Shown here: positions 6,944-14,313 of the stretch, one piece after another | Numbering within the stretch: the stretch's first letter is position 1 | How the letters are laid out: each line of letters begins with the position of its first letter | DNA from: JAGTVG01 sp964389805 | GTDB taxonomy: Bacteria > Bacteroidota > Bacteroidia > Cytophagales > Cyclobacteriaceae | Length of the DNA: 14,313 bases | Assembly (NCBI GenBank): GCA_964389805.1 | Contig: CAYMFU010000195.1 | Span: 1-14,313, forward strand | Reading direction: 5' to 3' | Made by a program: the position numbers and the translations under genes | Notes under the pieces: model-generated | What the model was told of the DNA's origin: nothing | The model's database searches: none | The model's input: only the letters and a program-made list of their open reading frames with translations

Positions 6944-6960
6944 AATTATTTAATTAATTT

Positions 6961-7710
6961 TTAGATCAAATAGAAGAATGTAAAAACAAATACCCATACC
7001 AGGTCTACAAAGTGCCAGTACAATCCCACTTTCTCCACCATTTCATAATGCCCGCGTTTATCGTAGGTCCCGACAACAACATTATAAAAGATAATAACAT
7101 TTAAAAAAACCCCACTGGCAACGTGTGTTCCATGGAATCCGGTTATAAAGAAAAACAAACTTGCAAACAGTGGAGGCCCATATTCATTGAACTGAAGATT
7201 GGCACCATGGAAGATCACTCCATTTGACAAGGTCATACCCTCCTCTGTACCCGTAATAAAATGAGACCATTCCCAAGCCTGACAACCCAGGAATGCAAGA
7301 CCTCCAACTATGGTCCAAAGCATCCATTTTGTAACATCATTTCTATCCATTCGCTGGCCAGCTTCTACTGCCAGCACCATGGTGACGCTACTCAGGATTA
7401 AGATAAAGGTCATTATCCCTACAAATAAAAGTGGTAAATGAACACCGTGCAGAAAAGGAACGGCGTCAAATATTTTTTCGGGAATGGGCCAATACTCCTG
7501 TGAAGGTTTAAAAGCGCTCATTGGGCCGGTAAATGCCGGGTAACTGTAGCGTAGAAAACCATAGGTTATTAATAAGCCTGAAAAGGTAAAGGCATCCGAT
7601 AAGAGGAAAAACCACATCATGATTTTTCCATAACTGACCTTCAGGGGGGAAGTCCCCCCTCCCCATAAATTTCTTTCGTTCTCTTTATTGATAGAAGCTG
7701 CTACTTCCAT
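6961..7710 (-). CDS. coxC: Cytochrome c oxidase subunit III, longer copy (249 aa)
   Basis: Subunit III is a cofactor-free membrane subunit that stabilises subunit I and its proton uptake path. Family features are MWFFLLSDAFTFSGL (helix 1), QAWEWSHFI (144-152), FHGTHVASG (192-200) and the C-terminal YWHFVDLVWVFVF (231-243). Five membrane helices are predicted, as in the short bacterial form that lacks the first two helices of the mitochondrial protein. A soluble stretch of about 30 residues (57-86) between helices 1 and 2 makes it longer than its tandem paralogue. The ATG at 7710 lies directly after an ATATATATATA run with no Shine-Dalgarno site, as is usual in Bacteroidota. The gap from coxC1 is 15 bp. 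Having the invariant-looking YWHFVD motif, it is the better candidate for the canonical subunit III. Confidence 0.93.
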   Translation of the reverse strand: MEVAASINKENERNLWGGGTSPLKVSYGKIMMWFFLLSDAFTFSGLLITYGFLRYSYPAFTGPMSAFKPSQEYWPIPEKIFDAVPFLHGVHLPLLFVGIMTFILILSSVTMVLAVEAGQRMDRNDVTKWMLWTIVGGLAFLGCQAWEWSHFITGTEEGMTLSNGVIFHGANLQFNEYGPPLFASLFFFITGFHGTHVASGVFLNVIIFYNVVVGTYDKRGHYEMVEKVGLYWHFVDLVWVFVFTFFYLI

Positions 7711-7725
7711 ATATATATATTTTTG

Positions 7726-8313
7726 TTAATGATTCAATTTAAGGAACAGAAAAAGGTACAACCACAATCCACCAAGAAAATGCCAGTAAGTTGTACACAT
7801 TTCAATCCTGATTAAGCTCTTAGAATGTGTTTTCAATCTAAATGATGATGCTATTACTACAATCAGGAATATCAATCCGCTAATTATATGCACCCCATGC
7901 AACCCGGTAAGAACGTATAAGAAAGAACCGGCTGGATTTCCAACAAAGTACACATCCATATCTACAAGCTGCTTCCATGATTGATACTGTCCGTAAAGAA
8001 AGGTCACACCAAGCAATGCTGTTAGTATCAAATACATTTTCAATCTACTAAATCGATCTTCCTTTGCTGATTTCAATGCAAGTTGCATGGTAATACTACT
8101 CACTATTATAATGGTTGAGGTAATCCAGAACATGCCCGGAAGGTTGAAATTCAGCCAATTTCCATCTGATTGTTTAACAACGTAGGCACTTGTTAGTGCT
8201 GCAAACAACATGGTAATAGTGACTATAAACAACCAGACTATGAACTTGGAAGGATTCATGCCCATCGCCCTGCGGTCCCTGATTATTTCTATATTTTCTA
8301 TGGCCTGGTTCAT
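7726..8313 (-). CDS. coxC: Heme-copper oxidase subunit III, shorter copy (195 aa)
   Basis: The protein has five predicted membrane helices and subunit III motifs: the helix 1 segment FIVWLFIVTITMLFAALTSAYVV, TGLHGVHIISG (136-146) and YWHFLGGLWLYLF (176-188). In the last motif the usual acidic residue after YWHF is replaced by a leucine-glycine pair, which I recall as normal for this Bacteroidota subgroup. It probably assembles with subunits I, II and the second subunit III in the inner membrane. Its ATG overlaps the stop codon of ctaB in an ATGA overlap (8310-8313), so translation is likely coupled. The paralogue follows after 15 bp. Whether both are present in one complex or used alternatively cannot be told from the sequence. 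Confidence 0.92.
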   Translation of the reverse strand: MNQAIENIEIIRDRRAMGMNPSKFIVWLFIVTITMLFAALTSAYVVKQSDGNWLNFNLPGMFWITSTIIIVSSITMQLALKSAKEDRFSRLKMYLILTALLGVTFLYGQYQSWKQLVDMDVYFVGNPAGSFLYVLTGLHGVHIISGLIFLIVVIASSFRLKTHSKSLIRIEMCTTYWHFLGGLWLYLFLFLKLNH

Positions 8314-9209
8314 ACTTTATCTATTAAATAAGCTATCTGTACAATGGGTAAATATAGAAATGAGGAATACATAATTGACAAAGCTGTATTCCTGTTACAG
8401 ATCATCATATGTCTGAATGTTTGAGCCAGAAACAATACCCCGCACAAGGTGGCTATCGCTCCGGATACCACCCCTGTCAATCCAAAAACTGTTGGCAATA
8501 ATCCCAGTGGAATCAGGAACAGGGTATATATCATAATCTGAAATGCAGTATTAATGTTTTTTTCACCATTTCCAGGCAGCAATTTAAATCCTGCCTTTTT
8601 ATAATCTTCGTCAGCGATCCAGGCTATGGCCCAGAAATGCGGGAATTGCCAAATAAACTGAATACCAAAAATGATCAATGCCTCATGAGAGATCATGCTG
8701 GTCGCGGCTGTCCATCCTAGAAGTGGCGGCAAAGCACCGGGAATTGCACCAACCAGCACTGCTATAGGTCCTACCCTTTTCAGTGGAGTATAGACAAATA
8801 CGTATAGTGTGAAAGATAACAAAGAAAGCAAGGTGGTAAGTACATTAGTAAAATACAAAAGCACCAATGTGCCTGCAATGGCAAGTACCACAGCATATAT
8901 CAAAGCTTCTTTATCAAATACCCTTTCAGTTGGCAAAGGCCTTGTTTTGGTCCTTTTCATTTTCCGGTCGTATTCGATCTCATAAACCTGATTCAGGGTT
9001 ACGGCACTACCGGATATAAGAAATCCTCCCAGGCAGAACATGACCAGTGATACCCATTCAAAAGCGCCACTGCTTCCAAGTATATACCCAAAAGCTGATG
9101 AAAATACGACCAGGAAGGACAGCCGCAGCTTGAGTAACTCAACGAAAGCACCCAGTCTGGAAATTATTCCCTGTTCAACTTTTATGGTAGTAATCTGACT
9201 TTGATTCAT
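8310..9209 (-). CDS. ctaB: Protoheme IX farnesyltransferase (heme O synthase)
   Basis: This enzyme transfers a farnesyl group to the 2-vinyl of protoheme to make heme O, the precursor of heme A. The 299-residue length and about nine membrane helices are normal for the UbiA superfamily. The first prenyl-diphosphate motif is N73 QVYEIEY D81 RKMKRTKTRPLP (73-93), with E77 where many homologues have aspartate. The second conserved region is WQFPHFWAIAWIADEDYKKAG (188-207). LGWTAAT (164-170) is also typical. The ATG directly follows the ctaA stop codon (TAAATG), and the 3' end overlaps coxC1 by 4 bp. With ctaA immediately upstream, both steps of heme A synthesis are made from the same transcript as the oxidase that uses it. 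It is also called cyoE in other annotations. Confidence 0.96.
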   Translation of the reverse strand: MNQSQITTIKVEQGIISRLGAFVELLKLRLSFLVVFSSAFGYILGSSGAFEWVSLVMFCLGGFLISGSAVTLNQVYEIEYDRKMKRTKTRPLPTERVFDKEALIYAVVLAIAGTLVLLYFTNVLTTLLSLLSFTLYVFVYTPLKRVGPIAVLVGAIPGALPPLLGWTAATSMISHEALIIFGIQFIWQFPHFWAIAWIADEDYKKAGFKLLPGNGEKNINTAFQIMIYTLFLIPLGLLPTVFGLTGVVSGAIATLCGVLFLAQTFRHMMICNRNTALSIMYSSFLYLPIVQIAYLIDKV

Positions 9210-10292
9210 TTATACAGCAATTTGTGTTTTATAATTTATCCTGCTGTCTTTTCCATTTAGAATTAATATGGTCAAAAACTGCAACCCGAATATGACTACC
9301 GCAAATAACAGATGTAATGGTTGTGCAAAGGGTGGTACGCCAAAATAGGACATGATAACCCCTAAAAGAACTTCCAAAGCAATTATCCCTAATATCATCC
9401 CGGTATAATTAGACAATCCTGTCTTTAGTTGACCATTACGGTACAAAATATAGAATACCGCTATCTGGGAAAGGACCAGTAGTAAGGACAAAGATCTATG
9501 AATTATAAAAGAAATGCCCGTAAGTTCAACCCATGTATCCCTGCTCTCAAAATTCAACGACACAGCTATTTCGTCAATAGCTTCTCTGACCTGAGTTCCA
9601 AGAAGTATTTGAATAGTTATCAATATGCCTGAAATGATCATGAGTGCATTTAATGTCTGTCTTCGAGGAATTTGTAAGTCTTGTTGAGGGGCATAACGGA
9701 CCTTGAACACCAGAAATATCAATATTGCAACGATAAGCATGGCAAGCAACATATGTGTTGTTACCATCCAGGGAAGAAGATTTGTGGATACTACCACAGA
9801 TCCGATCCATCCTTGAAAAATTACAATTACAACCAGTAACAAGGACCATACAAAGATTGATCTTTCCTTTTTAAGAAATTTCCAGGATGCTATAAAATTA
9901 ATTATGATCAGAAGCCCAATTATTGCTCCTATTAAACGGTTAATGTATTCAGTCCAGGTTTTGGAAACATTAAACTCAGTTTCTGCTAATATAGATTGAT
10001 CATTACGAACCTGTTCAGCCTTTTCTGTAAATCCCATAACATCAAGATATGTAGCAAACCTCAAATTTTTATTTCTCCGGTATTCCACGAAATCTTGTTT
10101 ATAGGTATCCGCTAATTGTGACTCATCTGTTGGAGGTATCCACATGCCAAAACATTTTGGCCAGTCTGGGCAGCCCATTCCCGATCCTGTACTACGCACG
10201 ATCCCTCCAACCAGGATCAATATGTAAACAGCAACCAGCGTTACCATGCTGGTTTTCCTGAATATAGCGTTATGTTCTTTTTCAGCAATCAT
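9210..10292 (-). CDS. ctaA: Heme A synthase (COX15/CtaA family)
   Basis: CtaA oxidises the C8 methyl of heme O to a formyl group, giving heme A. The 360-residue protein has the eight-helix COX15 layout of two four-helix halves. It carries GGIVRSTGSGMGCPDWPKC (29-47) with the loop cysteine pair C41/C47, and EYINR (115-119) with the catalytically important glutamate E115. Further candidate heme ligands are H180 (TTHMLLA), H265 (IIHRSLS) and H327 (PLHLLFA). The first histidine of the usual four (EYxHR) is N118 here; I recall this form in other Bacteroidota, but am not certain. An insert of about 60 residues between C47 and E115 is hydrophilic and predicted extracytoplasmic. The ATG abuts the coxA stop (TAGATG), and ctaB abuts the 3' end. 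Confidence 0.94.
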   Translation of the reverse strand: MIAEKEHNAIFRKTSMVTLVAVYILILVGGIVRSTGSGMGCPDWPKCFGMWIPPTDESQLADTYKQDFVEYRRNKNLRFATYLDVMGFTEKAEQVRNDQSILAETEFNVSKTWTEYINRLIGAIIGLLIIINFIASWKFLKKERSIFVWSLLLVVIVIFQGWIGSVVVSTNLLPWMVTTHMLLAMLIVAILIFLVFKVRYAPQQDLQIPRRQTLNALMIISGILITIQILLGTQVREAIDEIAVSLNFESRDTWVELTGISFIIHRSLSLLLVLSQIAVFYILYRNGQLKTGLSNYTGMILGIIALEVLLGVIMSYFGVPPFAQPLHLLFAVVIFGLQFLTILILNGKDSRINYKTQIAV

Positions 10293-12143
10293 CTATGATT
10301 CCTTTTCCTCCTTTTCTTTATCGACCAGGCCCTTTTCAAATGGGAGATTCGATTCCGGAGTTTGGGAGTAAGGTATATTTTGAGGAATAAAATCTTCCTT
10401 TGCACCTGGCTTACTGTAATCGTAAGGCCAGCGGTATACCTCCGGGATCTTACCAAGCCAGTTCCCATGTCCCGGGTTGCGAGGTGTTGTCCACTCCAGG
10501 GTATTTGACCGCCACGGATTAGCCGGGGCTATCCTTCCTTTGAAAATACTGTAGAGGAAGTTAAATGCGAATATGATTTGTGCTCCAAAAGTGATTATGG
10601 CCGCGATACTTACAAAGGCATTCAGGTCGGTAAACATACTGAAGGCATCAAAGTTGGTGAATGAATAATACCTTCGCGGGAAGCCGGCAATACCGATATA
10701 GTGCATAGGGAAAAACACAAGATAGATCCCGATAAAAGTAAGCCAGAAATGTACATATCCGAGTTTTTTGTCCATCATTCTGCCAAACATCTTCGGGAAC
10801 CAATGGTATACACCCGCCATCATCCCGAAGAATGCTGCACTTCCCATTACCAGATGAAAATGGGCTACGACAAAGTAGGTGTCATGCAATTGGATATCTA
10901 TTGCTGAATTTCCAAGTAGTATTCCTGTCAGTCCTCCGGATATAAAGAATGAGACCAGCCCTATAGAAAACAACATGGCTGGTGTAAAGACAATATTTCC
11001 CTTCCACAGGGTTGTGAGATAATTAAATACTTTAATTGCACTGGGAACAGCAATGATCAGGGTCAATAACATAAATATGGATCCCAGGAAAGGATTCATC
11101 CCGGTGACAAACATATGATGGGCCCAAACGATAAATGATAGTCCGGTAATGCCCATCATAGAACCTATCATGGCTCTATAGCCAAATATAGGTTTTCTTG
11201 AGTTTGTTGCTATAACTTCTGAGGTTATCCCCAGAGCCGGGAGAATTACAATATACACCTCCGGATGTCCCAGGAACCAGAACAAATGCTGATAAAGTAT
11301 TGGGCTCCCACCCATATTAGGCAAGGCCTCTCCATTTATAAATATCTCGGCAAGGTAGAAACTGGTACCAAAACTCCTGTCAAAGATCAACAACAGGGCG
11401 GCAGCAAATAATACCGGGAAGGATAATAGCCCGATTATTGCAGTCAGAAGAAAGGACCAGACTGTCAAGGGTAATCGGGAAAAGGACATCCCCTTGGTTC
11501 TTAGATTAATAACAGTAGTTATATAGTTTATCCCCCCCATGAGTGTTGAAGCAATGAACAGTGCCATGGCTGTCAGCCACATCGTCATACCCAGACCTGA
11601 CCCGGACATAGCCTGCGGCAATGCAGATAAGGGTGGATAAACCACCCATCCAGTAGAAGCAGGTCCTGTTTCAATAAACAGTGAAATAAACATGACAACA
11701 CCCGAAGCAAAGAAGAACCAGTATGAGAGCATATTGATAAAACCGGAGGCCATATCCCGGGCACCAATTTGCAATGGGATCAGGTAATTACTGAATGTAC
11801 CACTTAAACCGGCGGTCAGTACAAAAAACACCATTATTGTTCCATGCATGGTGACAAGTGCGAGGTAAAATTCCGGATCCAGTTTTCCATTTACCGTGAT
11901 CCATTTGCCAAAAAATGGTCTTAGCCACTCCAGGTCCATTTCTGGAAATCCAAGCTGTAATCTGAAAACCACAGATAACAAACCGCCGATAAAGGCCCAG
12001 AAAATACCTGTAAACAAATACTGTTTGGCAATAATCTTATGGTCGGTACTGAAGATATATTTCGTTATGAAGCTCTGGTGATGCTCATGGTCATGATCAT
12101 GCTCATGTATCTCGGCTTCTACTTCAATATTTTTAGTGGACAT
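10293..12143 (-). CDS. coxA: Cytochrome c oxidase subunit I, A1-type heme-copper oxidase
   Basis: This is the catalytic subunit, reducing O2 to water and pumping protons. All metal ligands are visible in its 616 residues: low-spin heme H100 (VTMHGT) and H430; CuB H293 (GHPEVY) with the cross-linked Y297, and H342/H343 (AHHMF); high-spin heme H428 (VAHFHLVMG). Proton-channel residues of the A1 class are kept: D130 (IGARDM), E295 (HPEVY) and K371 (IKVFNYL). Twelve or so membrane helices are present. The N-terminus is unusual: residues 12-22 are almost entirely His, Asp and Glu (IHEHDHDHEHH). The C-terminal tail from about 537 is hydrophilic and contains the NPWRSNTLEWTTP motif common in subunit I. 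The ATG lies 47 bp after coxB with no Shine-Dalgarno site; ctaA abuts the stop. Confidence 0.98.
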   Translation of the reverse strand: MSTKNIEVEAEIHEHDHDHEHHQSFITKYIFSTDHKIIAKQYLFTGIFWAFIGGLLSVVFRLQLGFPEMDLEWLRPFFGKWITVNGKLDPEFYLALVTMHGTIMVFFVLTAGLSGTFSNYLIPLQIGARDMASGFINMLSYWFFFASGVVMFISLFIETGPASTGWVVYPPLSALPQAMSGSGLGMTMWLTAMALFIASTLMGGINYITTVINLRTKGMSFSRLPLTVWSFLLTAIIGLLSFPVLFAAALLLIFDRSFGTSFYLAEIFINGEALPNMGGSPILYQHLFWFLGHPEVYIVILPALGITSEVIATNSRKPIFGYRAMIGSMMGITGLSFIVWAHHMFVTGMNPFLGSIFMLLTLIIAVPSAIKVFNYLTTLWKGNIVFTPAMLFSIGLVSFFISGGLTGILLGNSAIDIQLHDTYFVVAHFHLVMGSAAFFGMMAGVYHWFPKMFGRMMDKKLGYVHFWLTFIGIYLVFFPMHYIGIAGFPRRYYSFTNFDAFSMFTDLNAFVSIAAIITFGAQIIFAFNFLYSIFKGRIAPANPWRSNTLEWTTPRNPGHGNWLGKIPEVYRWPYDYSKPGAKEDFIPQNIPYSQTPESNLPFEKGLVDKEKEEKES

Positions 12144-12190
12144 ATTATATTTTAATTTCTTTATAAACTAATTTTTCTGGGATCAGGGAT

Positions 12191-13225
12191 CTATTGGCTG
12201 AGTCCGGTTTTTACTAATGCCAGCTCCTGCAGGTCTTCTGGTACCTTTGCCAGGTATTCCTGGTTCTTACTAAGCCAGGATTCCTGTTCGGACTTCCATT
12301 TTTCATATGCATCAGGCTCTTCAACCACTAAAAGCATCCTCATCGTAAAGTGCCCCCTTCCACAAACTTCAGCACAAGCTATCTCATAATTGAAATCCGG
12401 ATTACCGGTTTCAATTCTCATTTCGGCAGTTGTCTTATTTGGTATAAACCAGAAACTGGTCGGCATGCCAGGAACAGCATCCATTTTAAGTCTGAAATGA
12501 GGCGCAAAGACACTATGCAGGACATCCCGGGCCCTAATCTTCAACAATATTGGTTTGCCTTTGGGGACATGTATCTCCCTGGGGGTAAAGTCATCGAAGG
12601 CGGCCTTATCCCGGAAATCAATTCCAAATTCATTGGTAGCATCGATCAATCGATAATCATATTTCCCAAGCTGACCATCATTTCCCGGATATCTTGTTCT
12701 CCAGGCAAACTGGTAACCCATAATTTCTATTACTTCCGCTTCTTCCGGCGGATCAGCTGTTACCTGATTCCATATCTTCAAACCTGGAAATAACAGTAAG
12801 GCCAGAACAACAGCAGGTACCACAGTCCATATCATCTCCAGTCGATTGTTCTCTGGAAAGAACAATGCCTTGGATTTAGACTTATACTGGTAGCGGTAAG
12901 AGAAATAAAATAACAGGATCTGTGTGATAAAAAATACAATTCCAATTACTGCCATGGTTACCCAGAACAGATTATCCGTTGATATTCCGTGTTCTGAAGC
13001 CACAGGCAGGTTATAAACATCGAACCTTGTCACAGAATACCAGATGAGGAAGACCATGCTGATTACCAGAAATGCAAACAACAAGGCTGCATTTACCCCA
13101 TTACTCCCAGTAACTTTTTTCTTGTGATTCCCTCTCGCCACATCGACGAGAGAATGGATCCTGTATACTACTACAAGGATCGCAATAATTAATATTAAAC
13201 CTATTAAAATAACAGTTCCGACCAT
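12191..13225 (-). CDS. coxB: Cytochrome c oxidase subunit II with CuA site
   Basis: Subunit II accepts electrons from cytochrome c at a binuclear CuA centre on the periplasmic face. The CuA ligands are complete: H237 (DVLHSVFAP), then C284, E286, C288, H292 and M295 in CAEVCGRGHFTM. The aromatic electron-entry patch YQFAWRTRYPG (171-181) is also present. Four membrane helices are predicted (3-21, 45-64, 87-109, 131-150). The last two correspond to the standard pair, so there are two extra N-terminal helices, a feature I associate with Bacteroidota CoxB. No CxxCH motif is present, so there is no fused cytochrome c domain, and electrons must come from a separate cytochrome or from alternative complex III. 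The ATG at 13225 is preceded by TATAAAGAACT, with no clear Shine-Dalgarno. Gaps are 154 bp to actF and 47 bp to coxA. Confidence 0.97.
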   Translation of the reverse strand: MVGTVILIGLILIIAILVVVYRIHSLVDVARGNHKKKVTGSNGVNAALLFAFLVISMVFLIWYSVTRFDVYNLPVASEHGISTDNLFWVTMAVIGIVFFITQILLFYFSYRYQYKSKSKALFFPENNRLEMIWTVVPAVVLALLLFPGLKIWNQVTADPPEEAEVIEIMGYQFAWRTRYPGNDGQLGKYDYRLIDATNEFGIDFRDKAAFDDFTPREIHVPKGKPILLKIRARDVLHSVFAPHFRLKMDAVPGMPTSFWFIPNKTTAEMRIETGNPDFNYEIACAEVCGRGHFTMRMLLVVEEPDAYEKWKSEQESWLSKNQEYLAKVPEDLQELALVKTGLSQ

Positions 13226-13379
13226 AGTTCTTTATAAAATAAACTTCGAATCTAACAATTAAACACGGATTTGCAAAAGACATATCCGAATTAGTGCCAT
13301 TTCGAGCCGAATACTTCAAAAAAGACGGGAATTTTGATCCTCGACCACCTCATCTGAACTAATACAGCTTAAAATTTCA

Positions 13380-14313
13380 CTAAATATGATGGTGCATACT
13401 CTCCTGCAACATCGGATGATTTTTAGGCACAAGGGCTGATTTTGTCAGGCTATTTAAAACCACGTACAAAAAAGCCGCCATGTATACCAGGATGGTTCCT
13501 ATCTCAAGGAAACCAAAGCCTCCATTTTCCTGAAGTGTTCCTGGTGTGACCATCAGGTAGAAATCCAGCCAATGCCCGAACAGGACAACAACACAAACAA
13601 TCTTCAGAAATACCCCGTGCCTCTTTGCATCCCTTGTCATCAGAACTAAGAAAGGAAAGAAAAAGTTAATTATGATATTGAGGAAAAAAACTGGGGTGTA
13701 GAAATCACTTTTTAACCTCTCTATAAAATATATAGATTCTTCTGGAATATTCGCATAATAGATCAACAGGTATTGAGAGAACCAGATATAGGTCCAGAAA
13801 ATACTGAATGCAAAGACGTATTTCCCAAGATCATGTAAGTGGTTGTCAGATATCATAGGCAGGTAACCGTTCTCCTTTAATAAGAGAACAACCAGGGTGA
13901 TGGCGGCCACGCCGGCTACAAACCAACTGGCAAACACATACCATCCAAACATGGTGCTGAACCAATGCGTGTCAATCGACATGATCCAGTCCCATGAACC
14001 TACGGCTGAGGATAATGCGAAGAATATTATGAAAATGGCTGATAATCGGATTAGTTTACGATAATGGCTAACACCTCCCACCTTATCTTCAGTAAAGTTT
14101 ATCTTTCTCATTACGAAAAAGAATATAATCCATATCAGGAATATCCCTGCCATTCTGATAAGATAAAACGGGAGGTTCAGATAAGCCTCTTTACCGGCTA
14201 TGATAGGATCATAATTAGGATTTAATGATCCATCAGTCATTTTTTCATTATATAATGAATGATCAAGCCAATGGAACATATGCCAGTGAGAGCTGAAATT
14301 GGCAAGATAAAAT
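13380..14313 (-). CDS. actF: Alternative complex III subunit ActF (quinol:cytochrome c oxidoreductase), C-terminal part
   Basis: The frame stays open to the right edge, so the N-terminus is missing; 311 codons are present. ATG at 14279 is internal, because in-frame sequence upstream (ANFSSHWH) continues into the typical ActF context of HW..H before a membrane helix. Family hallmarks are KEAYLNLPFYLIR, then SSAVGSWDWIMSIDTHWFSTMFG, FWTYIWFSQYLLIYYANIPEE and HWLDFYLMVTPGTL. At least seven membrane helices remain. ActF resembles ActC/NrfD-type membrane subunits but is thought not to bind the quinol directly. The complex oxidises menaquinol and passes electrons to cytochrome c or directly to the oxidase. 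Its position before coxB is the usual Bacteroidota arrangement. The extreme C-terminus is MHHHI. Confidence 0.93.
   Translation of the reverse strand, partial: FYLANFSSHWHMFHWLDHSLYNEKMTDGSLNPNYDPIIAGKEAYLNLPFYLIRMAGIFLIWIIFFFVMRKINFTEDKVGGVSHYRKLIRLSAIFIIFFALSSAVGSWDWIMSIDTHWFSTMFGWYVFASWFVAGVAAITLVVLLLKENGYLPMISDNHLHDLGKYVFAFSIFWTYIWFSQYLLIYYANIPEESIYFIERLKSDFYTPVFFLNIIINFFFPFLVLMTRDAKRHGVFLKIVCVVVLFGHWLDFYLMVTPGTLQENGGFGFLEIGTILVYMAAFLYVVLNSLTKSALVPKNHPMLQESMHHHI

Noticed and set aside
7709..7720. ATATATATATAT run at the coxC2 start codon.
   Set aside because: A short AT-rich leader is normal before Bacteroidota start codons; too short to be called a functional repeat.
12350..12793. 147-codon plus-strand open frame inside coxB.
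   Set aside because: It is antisense to the CuA domain of coxB; its openness follows from coxB codon use.
13101..13319. A 72-codon open frame upstream of and overlapping the coxB start.
   Set aside because: It overlaps coxB in another frame and has a composition rich in Asn/Cys/Phe with no recognisable domain; coxB is certain, so this is a shadow.
13226..13379. Possible promoter in the actF-coxB gap (minus strand TATGTCTTTTGC resembling a -7 box).
   Set aside because: TA and TTTG are two bases too far apart and no TTG lies at a suitable -33 distance; nothing else in the gap looks like a terminator or a gene.
1..14313. CRISPR arrays, tRNA/rRNA genes, insertion sequences or phage attachment sites.
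   Set aside because: I saw no repeated spacer-like units, tRNA-like cloverleaf sequence, transposase or terminal repeats anywhere in the window.

Overview
The window is one strand of a Bacteroidota chromosome, and every gene I accept reads on the minus strand. The evidence for the phylum is the gene set and order: alternative complex III subunit ActF followed by caa3/aa3-type oxidase genes, two separate subunit III genes, a SCO/DUF420/DUF983 tail, low GC, almost no Shine-Dalgarno sites, and a NtrY-like kinase next to a large beta-rich surface protein. I cannot name the genus; Cytophagales or a neighbouring order would fit.

Layout in the direction of transcription (high to low coordinates): actF (runs off the right edge), a gap of about 150 bp, coxB, coxA, ctaA (heme A synthase), ctaB (heme O synthase), coxC1, coxC2, a subunit IV gene, a SCO-like gene, a DUF420 gene, a small CxxC membrane protein and a DUF983 gene. 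From coxA through DUF983 the genes abut, overlap or are separated by less than 40 bp, so they look like one transcription unit for building and assembling a terminal oxidase. ActF belongs to the quinol:cytochrome c oxidoreductase that feeds electrons to this oxidase. CoxB and CoxA carry the CuA and heme/CuB sites, CtaB and CtaA make heme O and then heme A, and the tail genes are probable assembly factors.

A 116-bp gap with a possible promoter and competing hairpins separates this unit from a second pair: a very large multi-pass histidine kinase (TTG start) and, overlapping its stop codon, the N-terminal part of an exported surface protein that runs off the left edge. No response regulator is visible.

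The most interesting points are in the assembly tail. The SCO-like protein keeps the family's frame but has lost both copper-binding cysteines and apparently the histidine ligand. The DUF420 protein carries a textbook EF-hand calcium loop in a loop predicted to face the periplasm. A 94-residue exported protein of unknown function presents a CSMC motif right after its signal peptide. Together they raise the possibility of a modified copper or calcium-responsive oxidase assembly route, but that is inference.
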